NCBI GenBank assembly: GCA_031316255.1
Contig: JALDQW010000001.1
Location: 3,319,485 to 3,383,484 of the forward strand
Direction: 5' to 3'
DNA: 64,000 nt
From: Nitrosomonas sp.
GTDB lineage: Bacteria; Pseudomonadota; Gammaproteobacteria; Burkholderiales; Nitrosomonadaceae
The notes under the pieces are model-generated. The model made no database searches. It was given only the letters and a program-made list of their open reading frames with translations, and was not told the origin of the DNA. Made by a program: the position numbers and the translations under genes. This document shows, in pieces, positions 53,084 to 61,985 of the stretch (position 1 is its first letter; the number at the start of each line of letters is the position of its first letter).

Positions 53084-54004
53084 TCATGATTTACTGTGTG
53101 TGATCGCTTCAAACCCCGAAACCAGATCCAACAATTCCGCGGTAATTACAGTCTGGCGGGCCCGGCGATAAGTCAGGGTCACTTCTTCAAGCCGGTCGTC
53201 CAGATTACGCTGCGCAGACTGCATCGCGGATAACCGGCTGGTATGCTCGCTGGCTTGAGATTCCGCGCAGGCGCGAAACAACGTAACAAAAAGATATTGC
53301 CGCAGCAAACGGGCAAACAACTGTTCATGATCCATGCTGAAAGTCGGCAAACTGCGCGACGGCCAGACTTCTTCTTCCAGCCGGTGAAAACGGTGCAGAT
53401 TGACGGGCAATAATTCAAACCCCGTCGGACGGTATCCTTTGCTGCCCGAATGCCGGTTATAAAACAGATAAACATAATGTACGCCAAGCTGTTCCCGCCA
53501 CTCGTCTATTTTGAGCAAAATCTGCTGCACGGTCAGTGTAATCTGGGTGGCCGATCCGGGCACCAGAAAAACATCCTCAACGATTTGACCTTCGTGTTCG
53601 AGATTGCCCGCCACACGCGCACCCACGGCAAGCAGCAGATGATGCGCCGGATCGGCGGGTGTTGACTGCATGCGTTCCAGAGTATAGTGCGTAATATCCT
53701 CATTGAACCGGCCGCACAAACCGTGATCGGAACCAAATACGATGGCGGCCAGACGCAGCGGGTGTTTATGCTGTCTCAAATGTATGGATCGATGCGCATG
53801 ATGTGCTGCATCAGACAACACCTGCGAATTCTTTAACACCACATGCAATCCGCGCTCCACTGTCCTATAGTATCCTGCCAAAGCTTTAACCGCCTGTTCA
53901 TACTGCCTGACACTGGCGGCGGACAACGCCTTCATGGTTTTAACGATAGTCCGCAATTCCTCCAGACTGTCGAGCTGCTTCTGTAATTGCTCCAGGGATT
54001 CCAT
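53084..54004 (-). CDS. atpG: N-type ATP synthase gamma subunit
   Basis: This 306-residue protein is the central stalk of F1: N-terminal helix LEELRTIVKTMKALSAASVR (RIxxVxxxxKxTxAM-like), AIVFGSDHGLCGRFNEDI (the GSDxGLCG motif) and a C-terminal helix ERNLDDRLEEVTLTYRRARQ with TYRxARQxxIT. It lies 8 bp after atpA and ends the operon. Sequence and gene order match N-ATPases rather than the housekeeping F-ATPase. Confidence 0.85.
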   Translation of the reverse strand: MESLEQLQKQLDSLEELRTIVKTMKALSAASVRQYEQAVKALAGYYRTVERGLHVVLKNSQVLSDAAHHAHRSIHLRQHKHPLRLAAIVFGSDHGLCGRFNEDITHYTLERMQSTPADPAHHLLLAVGARVAGNLEHEGQIVEDVFLVPGSATQITLTVQQILLKIDEWREQLGVHYVYLFYNRHSGSKGYRPTGFELLPVNLHRFHRLEEEVWPSRSLPTFSMDHEQLFARLLRQYLFVTLFRACAESQASEHTSRLSAMQSAQRNLDDRLEEVTLTYRRARQTVITAELLDLVSGFEAITHSKS

Positions 54005-54012
54005 CGCTATCT

Positions 54013-55521
54013 TTATTTCTCAATCGTCAATGCTTTTCGCGCAACGTCCAAAACCTGCTCCCACTGTGCATGCGTCAGTTTTTTCCCCGTCTCCATTTGC
54101 GTGCAGAGCTCCGGCAATTCTTCTAGAATGCGTTTTTGTATCGTCGCCTCGGCTTCGCCAACGCTTTCCAGCTCAAGAGGGTCAAACAACCCTGCGTTAA
54201 CCGCCTTCAATACAGCCATTTGCTGACTGCCGCGTAGCGGCTGGTGCTCATCCTGTTTCAGAATCTCGCGCACACGCCGCCCGTGTTCTATGGTTGCGCG
54301 TGTTTCCTCATCCAGCCGGGTAGCAAAACGGGCGAATGTTTCCAGTTCTTCAAATTGCGCATACGACAATCGCAAATCTCCCGCCACATCCCGGAATGCC
54401 GGATATTGCGTTTTACCGCCCACGCGGGAAATCGATTTGCCAACATCGATAGCGGGTAATAATCCTTTGTGAAACAAAGTCGGCGAAAGATAGATCTGAC
54501 CATCGGTTATGGAAATCAGATTGGTAGGAATGTATGCTGAAATATCTTGCGCCTGGGTTTCGATAATCGGCAATGCCGTTAACGAACCGCCGCCCATTTT
54601 CTCGTGCAGATGCGTCGCTCGCTCCAGCAACCGGGCATGAAGATAAAAAATATCGCCCGGATAGGCTTCACGCCCCGGCGGACGCCGCAACAACAAGGAT
54701 AATTCCCGATAAGCGCGTGCATGCCGAGTCAGATCGTCATATACGATGAGCACATCTTTTCCCTGTTCGGAAAAGTATTCAGCCATCGTGGTCGCGGCAT
54801 AAGGCGTGATATAACGCAGTCCCGGCGGATCTTCATCGGAGGCCACGACGACGATGGTATTCTCCAGCGCCCGATACTGCCGCAACGTATTGACTACACG
54901 GGCCACCGCGGTGCCCCGTTGTCCGATCGCACAATAGACACAGATGACATCCTTGTTGCGTTGATTGATAATCGTATCCACTGCGACGGAAGTCTTCCCC
55001 GTCTGCCGGTCGCCGACAATCAATTCACGCTGACCGCGGCCTATCGGAATGAGCGCATCGATTGTTTTAATGCCGGTTTCCAACGGCACAGTCACCGAAG
55101 CGCGTTCTATAATTGCTGGCGCAGGCCGTTCCACGGGCCGCCGCTCCTTGAAATTTAAAGGCTTGCCACGATCCAGCACACGCCCTGTCGCATCAATCAC
55201 CCGGCCTAACAGACCCTCCCCTACCGGCGTATCCGCCTCACGACCGGTCGCGCTGACGTCGGCACCGGCCATCAATTTATCGCTGTCGCCAAGCAGAATC
55301 ACACCGACTTCTTGCGGCTCGAGATTAATCGCCACGCCTAACACATCACCCGGAAAACGAACCAGTTCCTCGGAAGTAATACTGGATAATCCTTTTATCC
55401 GCGCAATACCACCGCCAACATGAACGATCCTGCCTATTTCACGCGCGCGCAATTCAGGTTTATTCCGATCAATCGCGTTATTTAATTTCGCTAATGTTTC
55501 ATCAAGCAGCTGCGTTAACAC
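54013..55521 (-). CDS. atpA: N-type ATP synthase alpha subunit
   Basis: This 502-residue protein has the noncatalytic nucleotide site [25 protein letters not shown] region [37 protein letters not shown], and [20 protein letters not shown]. The normal partner, catalytic beta (atpD), is not found in the operon. It lies 3 bp after atpF and 8 bp before atpG. Confidence 0.93.
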   Translation of the reverse strand: MLTQLLDETLAKLNNAIDRNKPELRAREIGRIVHVGGGIARIKGLSSITSEELVRFPGDVLGVAINLEPQEVGVILLGDSDKLMAGADVSATGREADTPVGEGLLGRVIDATGRVLDRGKPLNFKERRPVERPAPAIIERASVTVPLETGIKTIDALIPIGRGQRELIVGDRQTGKTSVAVDTIINQRNKDVICVYCAIGQRGTAVARVVNTLRQYRALENTIVVVASDEDPPGLRYITPYAATTMAEYFSEQGKDVLIVYDDLTRHARAYRELSLLLRRPPGREAYPGDIFYLHARLLERATHLHEKMGGGSLTALPIIETQAQDISAYIPTNLISITDGQIYLSPTLFHKGLLPAIDVGKSISRVGGKTQYPAFRDVAGDLRLSYAQFEELETFARFATRLDEETRATIEHGRRVREILKQDEHQPLRGSQQMAVLKAVNAGLFDPLELESVGEAEATIQKRILEELPELCTQMETGKKLTHAQWEQVLDVARKALTIEK

Positions 55522-55524
55522 ATA

Positions 55525-56316
55525 CTATTTCTCCGGTTTTTCATTTAATGCAACGGAAGCAGCCGGCGCAAACGCATCCTCAACGCGCTGATTCAGTTGA
55601 TTCAGATAGTCCGCCAGATTCCATCCCAGCCGCCCTGAACCGACAGTCACCGCTATGCCACACAACAACTCAGCTGATTGCGTATATTCAATCACAGCGC
55701 CTTTAAACAGGTGCTCATGAATTGCATGTTTAATTGTGTTACGCATCGCCGCATCCAACACAAAAGTACTCGTCACATGTACGGGCTCAGAAGCATCTTT
55801 AAACGCTTTCAGCAGCAAAATGCGGGATTGCTGATCAAGTGTTGCCAATTGATCAATAAATGAATGGATTATTTGTTTTTCAAGTTCTGCATCTCCCAGT
55901 TCTTTTAAAGCCGAATGCGCAATTTTTTGGATTGAATTGGCAACCTGATGGCGCAAATTGCCGAGGAATTCTTCTTTTTCCTGATGCGCTTGCCTTAACC
56001 AGTGTTCACGGATTTCTGCGACTTCCTTGCGTGCTTCGTCTATGAGTTGCTTTTTCTGTTGCGCCGCCTGCTCATGGGCTTTGGCTAAAATCCTGTCCTG
56101 TTCGCGTTCCAGGGCGCTGGATTTCTCATGGTACTGTTGCATTGTTTCGTCAGCGTTCTGTTCGCGCACCTGCGCTTCATTCAATTGCGCGATGATGCGT
56201 TGCTCACGACGCGCCATAGCCCGCATAACCGGCTGATACAAAAAACGCTTTAGCAACCAGACCAGTATCAAAAAATTGACAATCTGCGCCGAGACCGTTA
56301 TCCAGTCTATGCCCAT
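55525..56316 (-). CDS. atpF: N-type ATP synthase long b subunit
   Basis: This 263-residue protein has one N-terminal TM segment (ITVSAQIVNFLILVWLLKRF) followed by a long charged coiled coil (AKAHEQAAQQKKQLIDEARK) and a C-terminal part resembling a delta-like region (LATLDQQSRILLLKAFKDAS). The length (about 100 more than normal b) is characteristic of N-ATPases, which lack a separate delta subunit. It is 3 bp from both neighbours' ends. Confidence 0.88.
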   Translation of the reverse strand: MGIDWITVSAQIVNFLILVWLLKRFLYQPVMRAMARREQRIIAQLNEAQVREQNADETMQQYHEKSSALEREQDRILAKAHEQAAQQKKQLIDEARKEVAEIREHWLRQAHQEKEEFLGNLRHQVANSIQKIAHSALKELGDAELEKQIIHSFIDQLATLDQQSRILLLKAFKDASEPVHVTSTFVLDAAMRNTIKHAIHEHLFKGAVIEYTQSAELLCGIAVTVGSGRLGWNLADYLNQLNQRVEDAFAPAASVALNEKPEK

Positions 56317-56319
56317 TGA

Positions 56320-56598
56320 TCAGCCTCCGGCTGTCGCCGTCACATAGTCCCAGAAGGGATTGGCAAAAATCAGAATCATCGACACCACAAAACAATAAAT
56401 TGCTGTGGATTCAATCATGGCCAATCCCACAAATAAGGTGCGGGTAATAGTTGCTGCTTCGTCGGGTTGCTGGGCGATCGAACTCAATGCCTGTACTACC
56501 GCGCGTGCTTCACCAAATGCAGGACCAAGCGAACCGATTGCAATCGTGATACCCGCGGTAAAAATCGAGATCATACCGATAAGTGAGATAGTGTCCAT
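56320..56598 (-). CDS. atpE: N-type ATP synthase c subunit
   Basis: This 92-residue hairpin protein has two TM helices. Helix 2 carries MIESTAIYCFVVSM with the ion-binding Glu followed by Ser-Thr and Tyr, a set of polar ligands associated with Na+ binding. Helix 1 has GPAFGEARA, where the position of the Na+-ligand Gln of classical Na+ rings is a Glu. The polar loop AQQPDEA joins the helices. It forms the membrane rotor ring. Confidence 0.92.
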   Translation of the reverse strand: MDTISLIGMISIFTAGITIAIGSLGPAFGEARAVVQALSSIAQQPDEAATITRTLFVGLAMIESTAIYCFVVSMILIFANPFWDYVTATAGG

Positions 56599-56616
56599 TT
56601 TGATTTCCTCTGGTGT

Positions 56617-57312
56617 TTACTGGTTTCTGATCTGACCGTCATCCGATTTATGCACCGACGTCGCAGAAGCAATGTAAACCATTGCCAGGACAGCAAAAAT
56701 ATACGCCTGAACCATACCGGTCAGCAAACCAAGTAATTGCATGACAACCGGAAAAAAATACGGTGTAAGACTCAACAGAATCGCCACAATGACCGTACCG
56801 CTCATAATATTGCCGTACAGACGGACAGCCAGGGCAATTGTACGTGAAATCTCGCCAATAATATTGAAAGGCAGCATCAGAACCGTTGGCTTAATATAAC
56901 GCGCAAGATAGCTCATAGGCCCTTCAGAAGCAACACCATAAAGCGGGACAGCGACAAAAACACAAATAGCCAGTGCTGTTGTTGTTGAAAGCGAGCCGGT
57001 CGGTGCCATATAGCCAGGCACAACGTTCAACAAATTGGCCGTGGCAATAAATAAAAACAAAGTGCCCACAAACGGCAGATACTTGCCCGGCTGTTGCTGG
57101 CTAACTTCCTTGATTTGGTCGTGAATGCCCATGACCACAACTTCAAGCAAATTCTGCCACCGTGAAATATCTGTTCCTGTAGACAAGTTGCGTGTCACAA
57201 GCCATGATATCAGCGTCAGTAACGCCATTATCGCCCAGGTAAAAATTATCGTCGCATTTAACGACACTTCACCCCATTGCCAAAAAACAACAGTATCAGG
57301 ATTGATCGTCAT
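56617..57312 (-). CDS. atpB: N-type ATP synthase a subunit
   Basis: This 231-residue membrane protein has the a-subunit core ISRTIALAVRLYGNIMSGTV with the essential Arg, and GMVQAYIFAVLAMVYIASAT with the conserved Gln. About five hydrophobic segments. It forms the ion half-channels next to the c ring. It precedes atpE by 18 bp and follows atpR by 14 bp. Confidence 0.92.
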   Translation of the reverse strand: MTINPDTVVFWQWGEVSLNATIIFTWAIMALLTLISWLVTRNLSTGTDISRWQNLLEVVVMGIHDQIKEVSQQQPGKYLPFVGTLFLFIATANLLNVVPGYMAPTGSLSTTTALAICVFVAVPLYGVASEGPMSYLARYIKPTVLMLPFNIIGEISRTIALAVRLYGNIMSGTVIVAILLSLTPYFFPVVMQLLGLLTGMVQAYIFAVLAMVYIASATSVHKSDDGQIRNQ

Positions 57313-57326
57313 AACCGTTTCTCCTT

Positions 57327-57629
57327 TTACACGGGCGGAAACTGTGCCGATGCAGTAATTTGAGAACGCATTCTACGGGTGTAAAACATACGTAACACTA
57401 TAAATCCAGCCAACACCGCTAACAAGTGAGTCCAGTTTCCATAGCTTAGAATGGCATAAAATGCAGACAGCAACAGCGCCATGCGCACCGCCATACTGGC
57501 GATCAACCAGGCAACCGGATGCTTGCCATTATGAATACGCTGTACAGTAAACCAGAGACCTGAGAAATACATTCCTCCAAGTATCAAACCAAATAAAAAC
57601 ATCAAAAATAGGAATGACAAATCATGCAT
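57327..57629 (-). CDS. atpR: N-ATPase subunit AtpR
   Basis: This 100-residue protein has three hydrophobic segments (LFLMFLFGLILGGMYFSGLW, VAWLIASMAVRMALLLSAFY, LLAVLAGFIVLRMFYTRR) with the two Arg residues of the family in membrane regions. AtpR is specific to N-ATPase operons and thought to help assemble the c ring. It lies 97 bp after atpQ and before atpB. Confidence 0.85.
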   Translation of the reverse strand: MHDLSFLFLMFLFGLILGGMYFSGLWFTVQRIHNGKHPVAWLIASMAVRMALLLSAFYAILSYGNWTHLLAVLAGFIVLRMFYTRRMRSQITASAQFPPV

Positions 57630-57726
57630 GTTAATGTGCTCCGATCACAATCGAATCCATAATAATCGATAAAAGCCTAATCCGGGCCGACACACAATGC
57701 CAGAGCCCTTGACAGTCCGAATCTTT

Positions 57727-58044
57727 TTATTTCCGCCTGCTTTCCTGTTTGATCCAATACCAGGCATTCAGACAACCCAGCGCAATACCTATGAAAAGAA
57801 ATGTCAGTGTCCACGAATGTTTGCCCGGCCATTCCCGGTCAAGCCAGATACCGATGGCGATACCCATTACAGTAGGTATCGCCACAGACCAGCCTACCAA
57901 TCCAAACATACCAAAGCCAAACCAGAGCGGCCGCTCGTCCTGCGCTCTCGCAAGTTGCTTGCGTCTGGCGCGATGACCGATCTGCTCGCCAAGCTTGTCC
58001 GTCTGAACGGACTTACGTTGCGGTAATTCAGGAGGTGTGCTCAT
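57727..58044 (-). CDS. atpQ: N-ATPase subunit AtpQ (AtpI/AtpZ-like)
   Basis: The start at 58044 (MSTPPELPQRK) gives 105 residues; a GTG at 58050 is an alternative. The N-terminal half is basic and soluble; the C-terminal half has two TM segments (GFGMFGLVGWSVAIPTVMGI, and FLFIGIALGCLNAWYWI), as in AtpQ/AtpZ assembly factors. In other N-ATPase operons atpD and atpC precede it; here it is the first gene, with no beta or epsilon gene in the next several kilobases. Confidence 0.85.
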   Translation of the reverse strand: MSTPPELPQRKSVQTDKLGEQIGHRARRKQLARAQDERPLWFGFGMFGLVGWSVAIPTVMGIAIGIWLDREWPGKHSWTLTFLFIGIALGCLNAWYWIKQESRRK

Positions 58045-58201
58045 GGCCACGTAACAAATATTTAATAGAAAAATATAGCAGACTTGTTCTGATCACAATA
58101 GCATTTCAAGTCTTATAGGTTCTGACGGTAAACACTTTTGGATAACAATGCAACATTGCAACCTATCAGTAAACAAGAATTTCACGAAATCACAAAAAAA
58201 T

Positions 58202-58221
58202 ACGCCGTCGGATGACGGCGT
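58202..58221 (-). terminator. Rho-independent terminator of the His-rich gene
   Basis: An 8-bp perfect stem ACGCCGTC-GGAT-GACGGCGT is followed on the minus strand by a run of seven T. It lies downstream of the His-rich protein gene and upstream of atpQ, separating the two. Confidence 0.8.
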
Positions 58222-58327
58222 TTAATTTACAAACGAGAGAAGAGCTATGGGAGAAGAGCTGTAAAAATACTGTTTACTTGGCGTATTTACGTTTTGAATT
58301 TCTAATGGTTAACTGGTTATTGGCATG

Positions 58328-58678
58328 TTAATAGCCGAAAAAGAAATGTCCATATCCGGTATTGATATCCAGCATTACATTTGGTGGATAGCCATAAACA
58401 GGTGCGGGCGCATAAACCGGTGCGGGCGCCGGGTAATAATTATAGCCATATCCTGGTTGGGGGCCATAAGGGCGATTATAGTAACCGTATGGCTGATGAT
58501 AAATCTGCGCATACCCGCCATGATGGTGGTGATGGTGATGGCCGTGGTGATGACCATGATGATGTCTATGATGACCTCTTCCAGCCTCAGCAAACGAGGA
58601 AAGGGTCAGAGCCATCGCCAACAACATCATCGATAACAAACTGGTTGGCATAACGCCTTTTATCATTTTTACTTTCAT
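58328..58678 (-). CDS. His/Tyr-rich small secreted protein
   Basis: The start at 58678 (MKVKMIKGVMPTSLL) lies 6-7 bp after GGAGG; ATG codons at 58681 and 58693 are alternatives. After a signal peptide ending near SSFAEAGRG, a His cluster (HHRHHHGHHHGHHHHHHHGG) is followed by a Tyr/Pro-rich tail (YYPAPAPVYAPAPVYGYPPN). Metal binding (Ni, Cu, Zn) in the periplasm is likely from composition alone; no family is recognised. It has its own terminator. Confidence 0.7.
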   Translation of the reverse strand: MKVKMIKGVMPTSLLSMMLLAMALTLSSFAEAGRGHHRHHHGHHHGHHHHHHHGGYAQIYHQPYGYYNRPYGPQPGYGYNYYPAPAPVYAPAPVYGYPPNVMLDINTGYGHFFFGY

Positions 58679-58829
58679 CATACACCTCCACATCAGACAA
58701 TTTATTTAATCAATTTTTATGCCCTCATTTTATAAATGGATACCTGAATAAAAACTGAATAAAACAACGTATCCACCCGGCCTTGATATAAAATCCATAC
58801 CTTTATATCGCATTAATAGAGGTTTGTTT

Positions 58830-59435
58830 ATGGTATCCAGGACGAAATGGTCATCCCGCAACACCCAGTTCATCTTCGGAATCGGAATAATTGTTGCTTT
58901 TATAGCATTTGGCGCTTTTTTACAGTCGAGCTCGCAAGGTGACTTTTCCGATACATATCCGAAAGGTTTTCGTGGCAATACCTGCACCGTTGAAACGGAA
59001 ACGCTGACAATTGGGTATTCAAGTTATTATCTTCCTGATGACTACGAAGTCTCGGATGATGAACCCAGGTCGCCCTATATACCTGTGCAGTGTGGAAAAA
59101 TACCGCAGCCCGGCATGTTGAATATTTCGATTGACTTGCTGTATCCGGATTCATCGCGCAATGTGCCGCTGGCGATGCGTTTGGTCAAATTGATCTTCCT
59201 CGATGAAGAACACTTTGAAGAAGAGGAAGTATTGTCCATTCCTGCACAGACCCACCCATCCGGCGTCATCACCCGGGCGCTCAGACTCGATGACACAGGT
59301 CAATATTTTATTTATCTGGACGGCAAAAGCGCTGACAATACGCACTATCAACTCAGAGTCCCCATAACAGTCGGTCATAGCTGGCGGGACAATGTCAGAA
59401 ACTTTTTACCGCCATTTTTCAGAAAATATATATAA
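58830..59435 (+). CDS. Unknown membrane-anchored protein
   Basis: The ATG at 58830 (MVSRTKWSSRNTQ) gives 201 residues. An N-terminal TM segment (FIFGIGIIVAFIAFGAFL) anchors a beta-rich periplasmic domain (LTIGYSSYYLPDDYEVSDDE, two Cys at about 49 and 85) with LRLDDTGQYFIYLDGKSADN. No family is recognised. It is divergent from the His-rich protein gene. Confidence 0.65.
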   Translation: MVSRTKWSSRNTQFIFGIGIIVAFIAFGAFLQSSSQGDFSDTYPKGFRGNTCTVETETLTIGYSSYYLPDDYEVSDDEPRSPYIPVQCGKIPQPGMLNISIDLLYPDSSRNVPLAMRLVKLIFLDEEHFEEEEVLSIPAQTHPSGVITRALRLDDTGQYFIYLDGKSADNTHYQLRVPITVGHSWRDNVRNFLPPFFRKYI

Positions 59436-59571
59436 AATTGATTAATCAACGCATAAACAGCAAAAAACACTCATTCAACGCAATCTAAACCCTTATTGTT
59501 TATCAACAAATTTAATGAGTTGCCGTTAACACTATATCTGCACAAATTGAGCTATCTGAAAAGGAGGTTTT

Positions 59572-59772
59572 ATGGATGTCACCAATATAGCCAGTACGGC
59601 AACAACAATGAGCGAGGCTTTTATCCAGCAGGCCTCTGGCACGGCCGTTTTTAAAAAAGCGCTTGATATCAGCGCTGAAAATGCCATTCAGCTGATTGAA
59701 GCGATTCCGAATAACACACCGGCACAGAATTTGCCGCCACATCTGGGGCAAAACATCAACACAACCGCCTAA
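59572..59772 (+). CDS. YjfB-like putative motility protein
   Basis: This 66-residue protein (MDVTNIASTATTMSEAFIQQ, then FKKALDISAENAIQLIEAIP and a short Asn/Gln tail) matches the YjfB family of small proteins annotated as putative motility proteins. No TM segment or signal. GGAGG precedes the start. A terminator follows at 59791. Confidence 0.75.
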   Translation: MDVTNIASTATTMSEAFIQQASGTAVFKKALDISAENAIQLIEAIPNNTPAQNLPPHLGQNINTTA

Positions 59773-59790
59773 TCATCTTTTTTCGCCCGC

Positions 59791-59819
59791 ACAGCGCTAC
59801 TCTGATAGCGCTGTTTTTG
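59791..59819 (+). terminator. Terminator of the YjfB-like gene
   Basis: The stem ACAGCGCT / AGCGCTGT (8 bp, 8-base loop) is followed by TTTTGTTT on the plus strand, 18 bp after the stop codon. Confidence 0.85.
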
Positions 59820-59945
59820 TTTCCGGAATACGCAATCGCGAGTGGTTATTTGTTTAACAATCGGGATCAGGTTAAACTCACAGCTATAATAGAGTACATT
59901 CGACAGTTCTCAAACATTGCATTTATTGTGTATTAAGGAGTTCTT

Positions 59946-60605
59946 ATGGCACTACGTATTAACGATCAGGCACCTAATTTTCAAGCGGAAACCACGCATG
60001 GCAGGATAGATTTTCACCAATGGATTGGAGATGGCTGGGCGGTATTATTTTCCCATCCCAAGGATTTTACCCCTGTTTGCACCACTGAACTCGGTTTTAT
60101 GGCGGGCATTCAGTCCGAATTTGATAAACGCAACACCAAGATTATCGGTCTGAGTATAGATCCGCTTAACGACCACGAAAATTGGCTGAAAGATGTAGAA
60201 GATGTCGGCGGATCACAAGTGCGCTATCCGGTTATCGCTGACACCGACTTGCATATCGCCAAGCTTTACAATATGTTTCCGGCCGATGAAACCGGTTCCG
60301 CCGAAGGCCGTACAGCATTGACAAATGCAACTGTACGATCAGTCTTTATTATTGGCCCTGATAAAAACATCAAGCTCATGATGACTTATCCCATGACAAC
60401 AGGCCGTAATTTTAATGAAATTTTACGTGTGATCGATTCCATGCAATTGACCGCCAAACATAAAGTCGCCACGCCCGTTAACTGGCAACAAGGTGAGGAT
60501 GTGATTATTGTTCCTGCTGTCAGCAATGAAGAAGCCGAGAAAATTTACCCCGGTGGCTGGGAGACGGTCAAGCCTTATCTCAGGAAGGTAAAACAGCCTC
60601 AATAA
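59946..60605 (+). CDS. 1-Cys peroxiredoxin (Prx6 type)
   Basis: This 219-residue protein has the peroxidatic site LFSHPKDFTPVCTTELG (PxxxTxxC) and the Prx6-type second part DKNIKLMMTYPMTTGRNFNE and KIYPGGWETVKPYLR. No resolving Cys is visible. It reduces peroxides and alkyl hydroperoxides in the cytoplasm. AAGGAG precedes the ATG by 6 bp. Confidence 0.93.
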   Translation: MALRINDQAPNFQAETTHGRIDFHQWIGDGWAVLFSHPKDFTPVCTTELGFMAGIQSEFDKRNTKIIGLSIDPLNDHENWLKDVEDVGGSQVRYPVIADTDLHIAKLYNMFPADETGSAEGRTALTNATVRSVFIIGPDKNIKLMMTYPMTTGRNFNEILRVIDSMQLTAKHKVATPVNWQQGEDVIIVPAVSNEEAEKIYPGGWETVKPYLRKVKQPQ

Positions 60606-60633
60606 TTATTGGAAATGTATCAACCCGGACGCC

Positions 60634-60672
60634 GCATGCAGGATATCGAAGAAACGCTGGTATCCTGCGTGC
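60634..60672. terminator. Hairpin between convergent genes
   Basis: A 12-bp stem GCATGCAGGATA / TATCCTGCGTGC (one G-T pair) with a 15-base loop lies between the peroxiredoxin and dehydrogenase genes, which converge. No strong T-run, so a terminator is likely but unproven. Confidence 0.55.
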
Positions 60673-60705
60673 AGATTATTTGCAACATACAGGCAAAAAG
60701 ATTTA

Positions 60706-61629
60706 TTACTTTAACTTTTTGTTGTAAACCAGCTTGTTAATATTCTTTTTTATTGATTTTGCCGTTTTCTCCAAGGCTGTCTTTTCCACCTGGTTCAATT
60801 TGGGATACAAATGTCGTATAACACCGGTTCGACCCACTACTACTGGAATACTGAAACAGTTGTCCTCAACCCCCTGCCATTGTCTGAAATAGATACTCAA
60901 AGGCATTGTTCGATGTTCATCGAACACAATTGACTTCAACACTTCGCACGTTGCGGTTGCAATCGCAAAATTGGTATACCCTTTTAAGTTATACACATCA
61001 AAACCGGCTCCGGTGACGCCATCGAATATTTTGCGATGCGCAGAATTGTCGGCTATGCGCTCACTGCCGGCAAAAGCATTACTGAAAACCGGGAACTGGT
61101 TGGGACCATGTTCTCCCAGAATATACGTGCGCAAATCATCTGGATGAATTTGTTCTTCAACAGACAGCAACACTCTAAAGCGGGCGGAATCCACCAGCGT
61201 GCCGATTCCCATAATTCTGGAAGACGGCAATCCGGCAATCTGGGTTGTCAGATAAGTCAACACATCGACTGGATTGGAAATAACCACTATGATTGCTGCA
61301 GGATTATTCTGTATCAACACAGGGATCATTTTTCTGAATAATTTAACATTATCCACACCTAACTGCATCCGGTCAGTCATTTTGCCCTGTCCACTAACCG
61401 ATGCCGTAATGACAATAATATCGCTGTCTCTGACAGCTTCAATCGAACTGCTTTCAATAGTCATCGGCCGTTCACAAAACGACAGGGTGTGCTGCAAATC
61501 AAGCACATCGCCCCGGGCCTTGGTAATATTGCGACCAGCCAAAACCAGGTGGCTGCACAATCCCTTAAGCACCACAGCATAGGCAATTGTTGAACCAACC
61601 TGTCCTGTTCCGATTATGGTAATTTTCAT
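60706..61629 (-). CDS. Lactate/malate dehydrogenase family protein
   Basis: This 307-residue protein has the NAD site IIGTGQVGSTIAYAVVL, VVISNPVDVLTYLTTQIAGL (substrate Asn), the catalytic YILGEHGPNQFPVFS (His) and GMG-like IMGIGTLVDSARFR. The substrate-specificity loop is unusual: TASVSGQGKMTDRMQLG replaces the AGxxQKPGETR (lactate) or AGxxRKPGMTR (malate) sequence. So whether it acts on pyruvate, oxaloacetate or another 2-keto acid cannot be told. It is convergent with the peroxiredoxin gene. Confidence 0.85.
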   Translation of the reverse strand: MKITIIGTGQVGSTIAYAVVLKGLCSHLVLAGRNITKARGDVLDLQHTLSFCERPMTIESSSIEAVRDSDIIVITASVSGQGKMTDRMQLGVDNVKLFRKMIPVLIQNNPAAIIVVISNPVDVLTYLTTQIAGLPSSRIMGIGTLVDSARFRVLLSVEEQIHPDDLRTYILGEHGPNQFPVFSNAFAGSERIADNSAHRKIFDGVTGAGFDVYNLKGYTNFAIATATCEVLKSIVFDEHRTMPLSIYFRQWQGVEDNCFSIPVVVGRTGVIRHLYPKLNQVEKTALEKTAKSIKKNINKLVYNKKLK

Positions 61630-61985
61630 GACGCATTGACCTCATTCATATTTGCCGGATACGGCATTCCATACTTATACAAACCATTGCCCTGAAAAAG
61701 TAACGGCCATATTGCTGTTAACAACTGCAACGACTGCTGTTGCAGAAAATAAATAGCCTGTTAAATTGAAATTTAAACATATCAATACACATATTGTCTG
61801 TGCGTTACTGCACCATTTCAACATTGCAGAAATAATGACATCGATATGACTATCATAATATTGTAATCTGGTTAATGAATGTCATAACCCGCACTACAGA
61901 TAAAGCATATACAATCTATAGTTGGGAAAAGGCGGCCCGCAGCAGACCATCCGGATACTGAACGAAGAATCTTTGGAAAATTACC
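61630..61985. other. Intergenic stretch between divergent genes
   Basis: No gene is seen. It must hold promoters for the dehydrogenase (minus) and the RTX protein (plus). An AT-rich segment around 61740-61870 is the likely place, but no clear boxes are recognised. An in-frame TGA at 61959 limits the RTX gene start to 61986. Confidence 0.35.
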
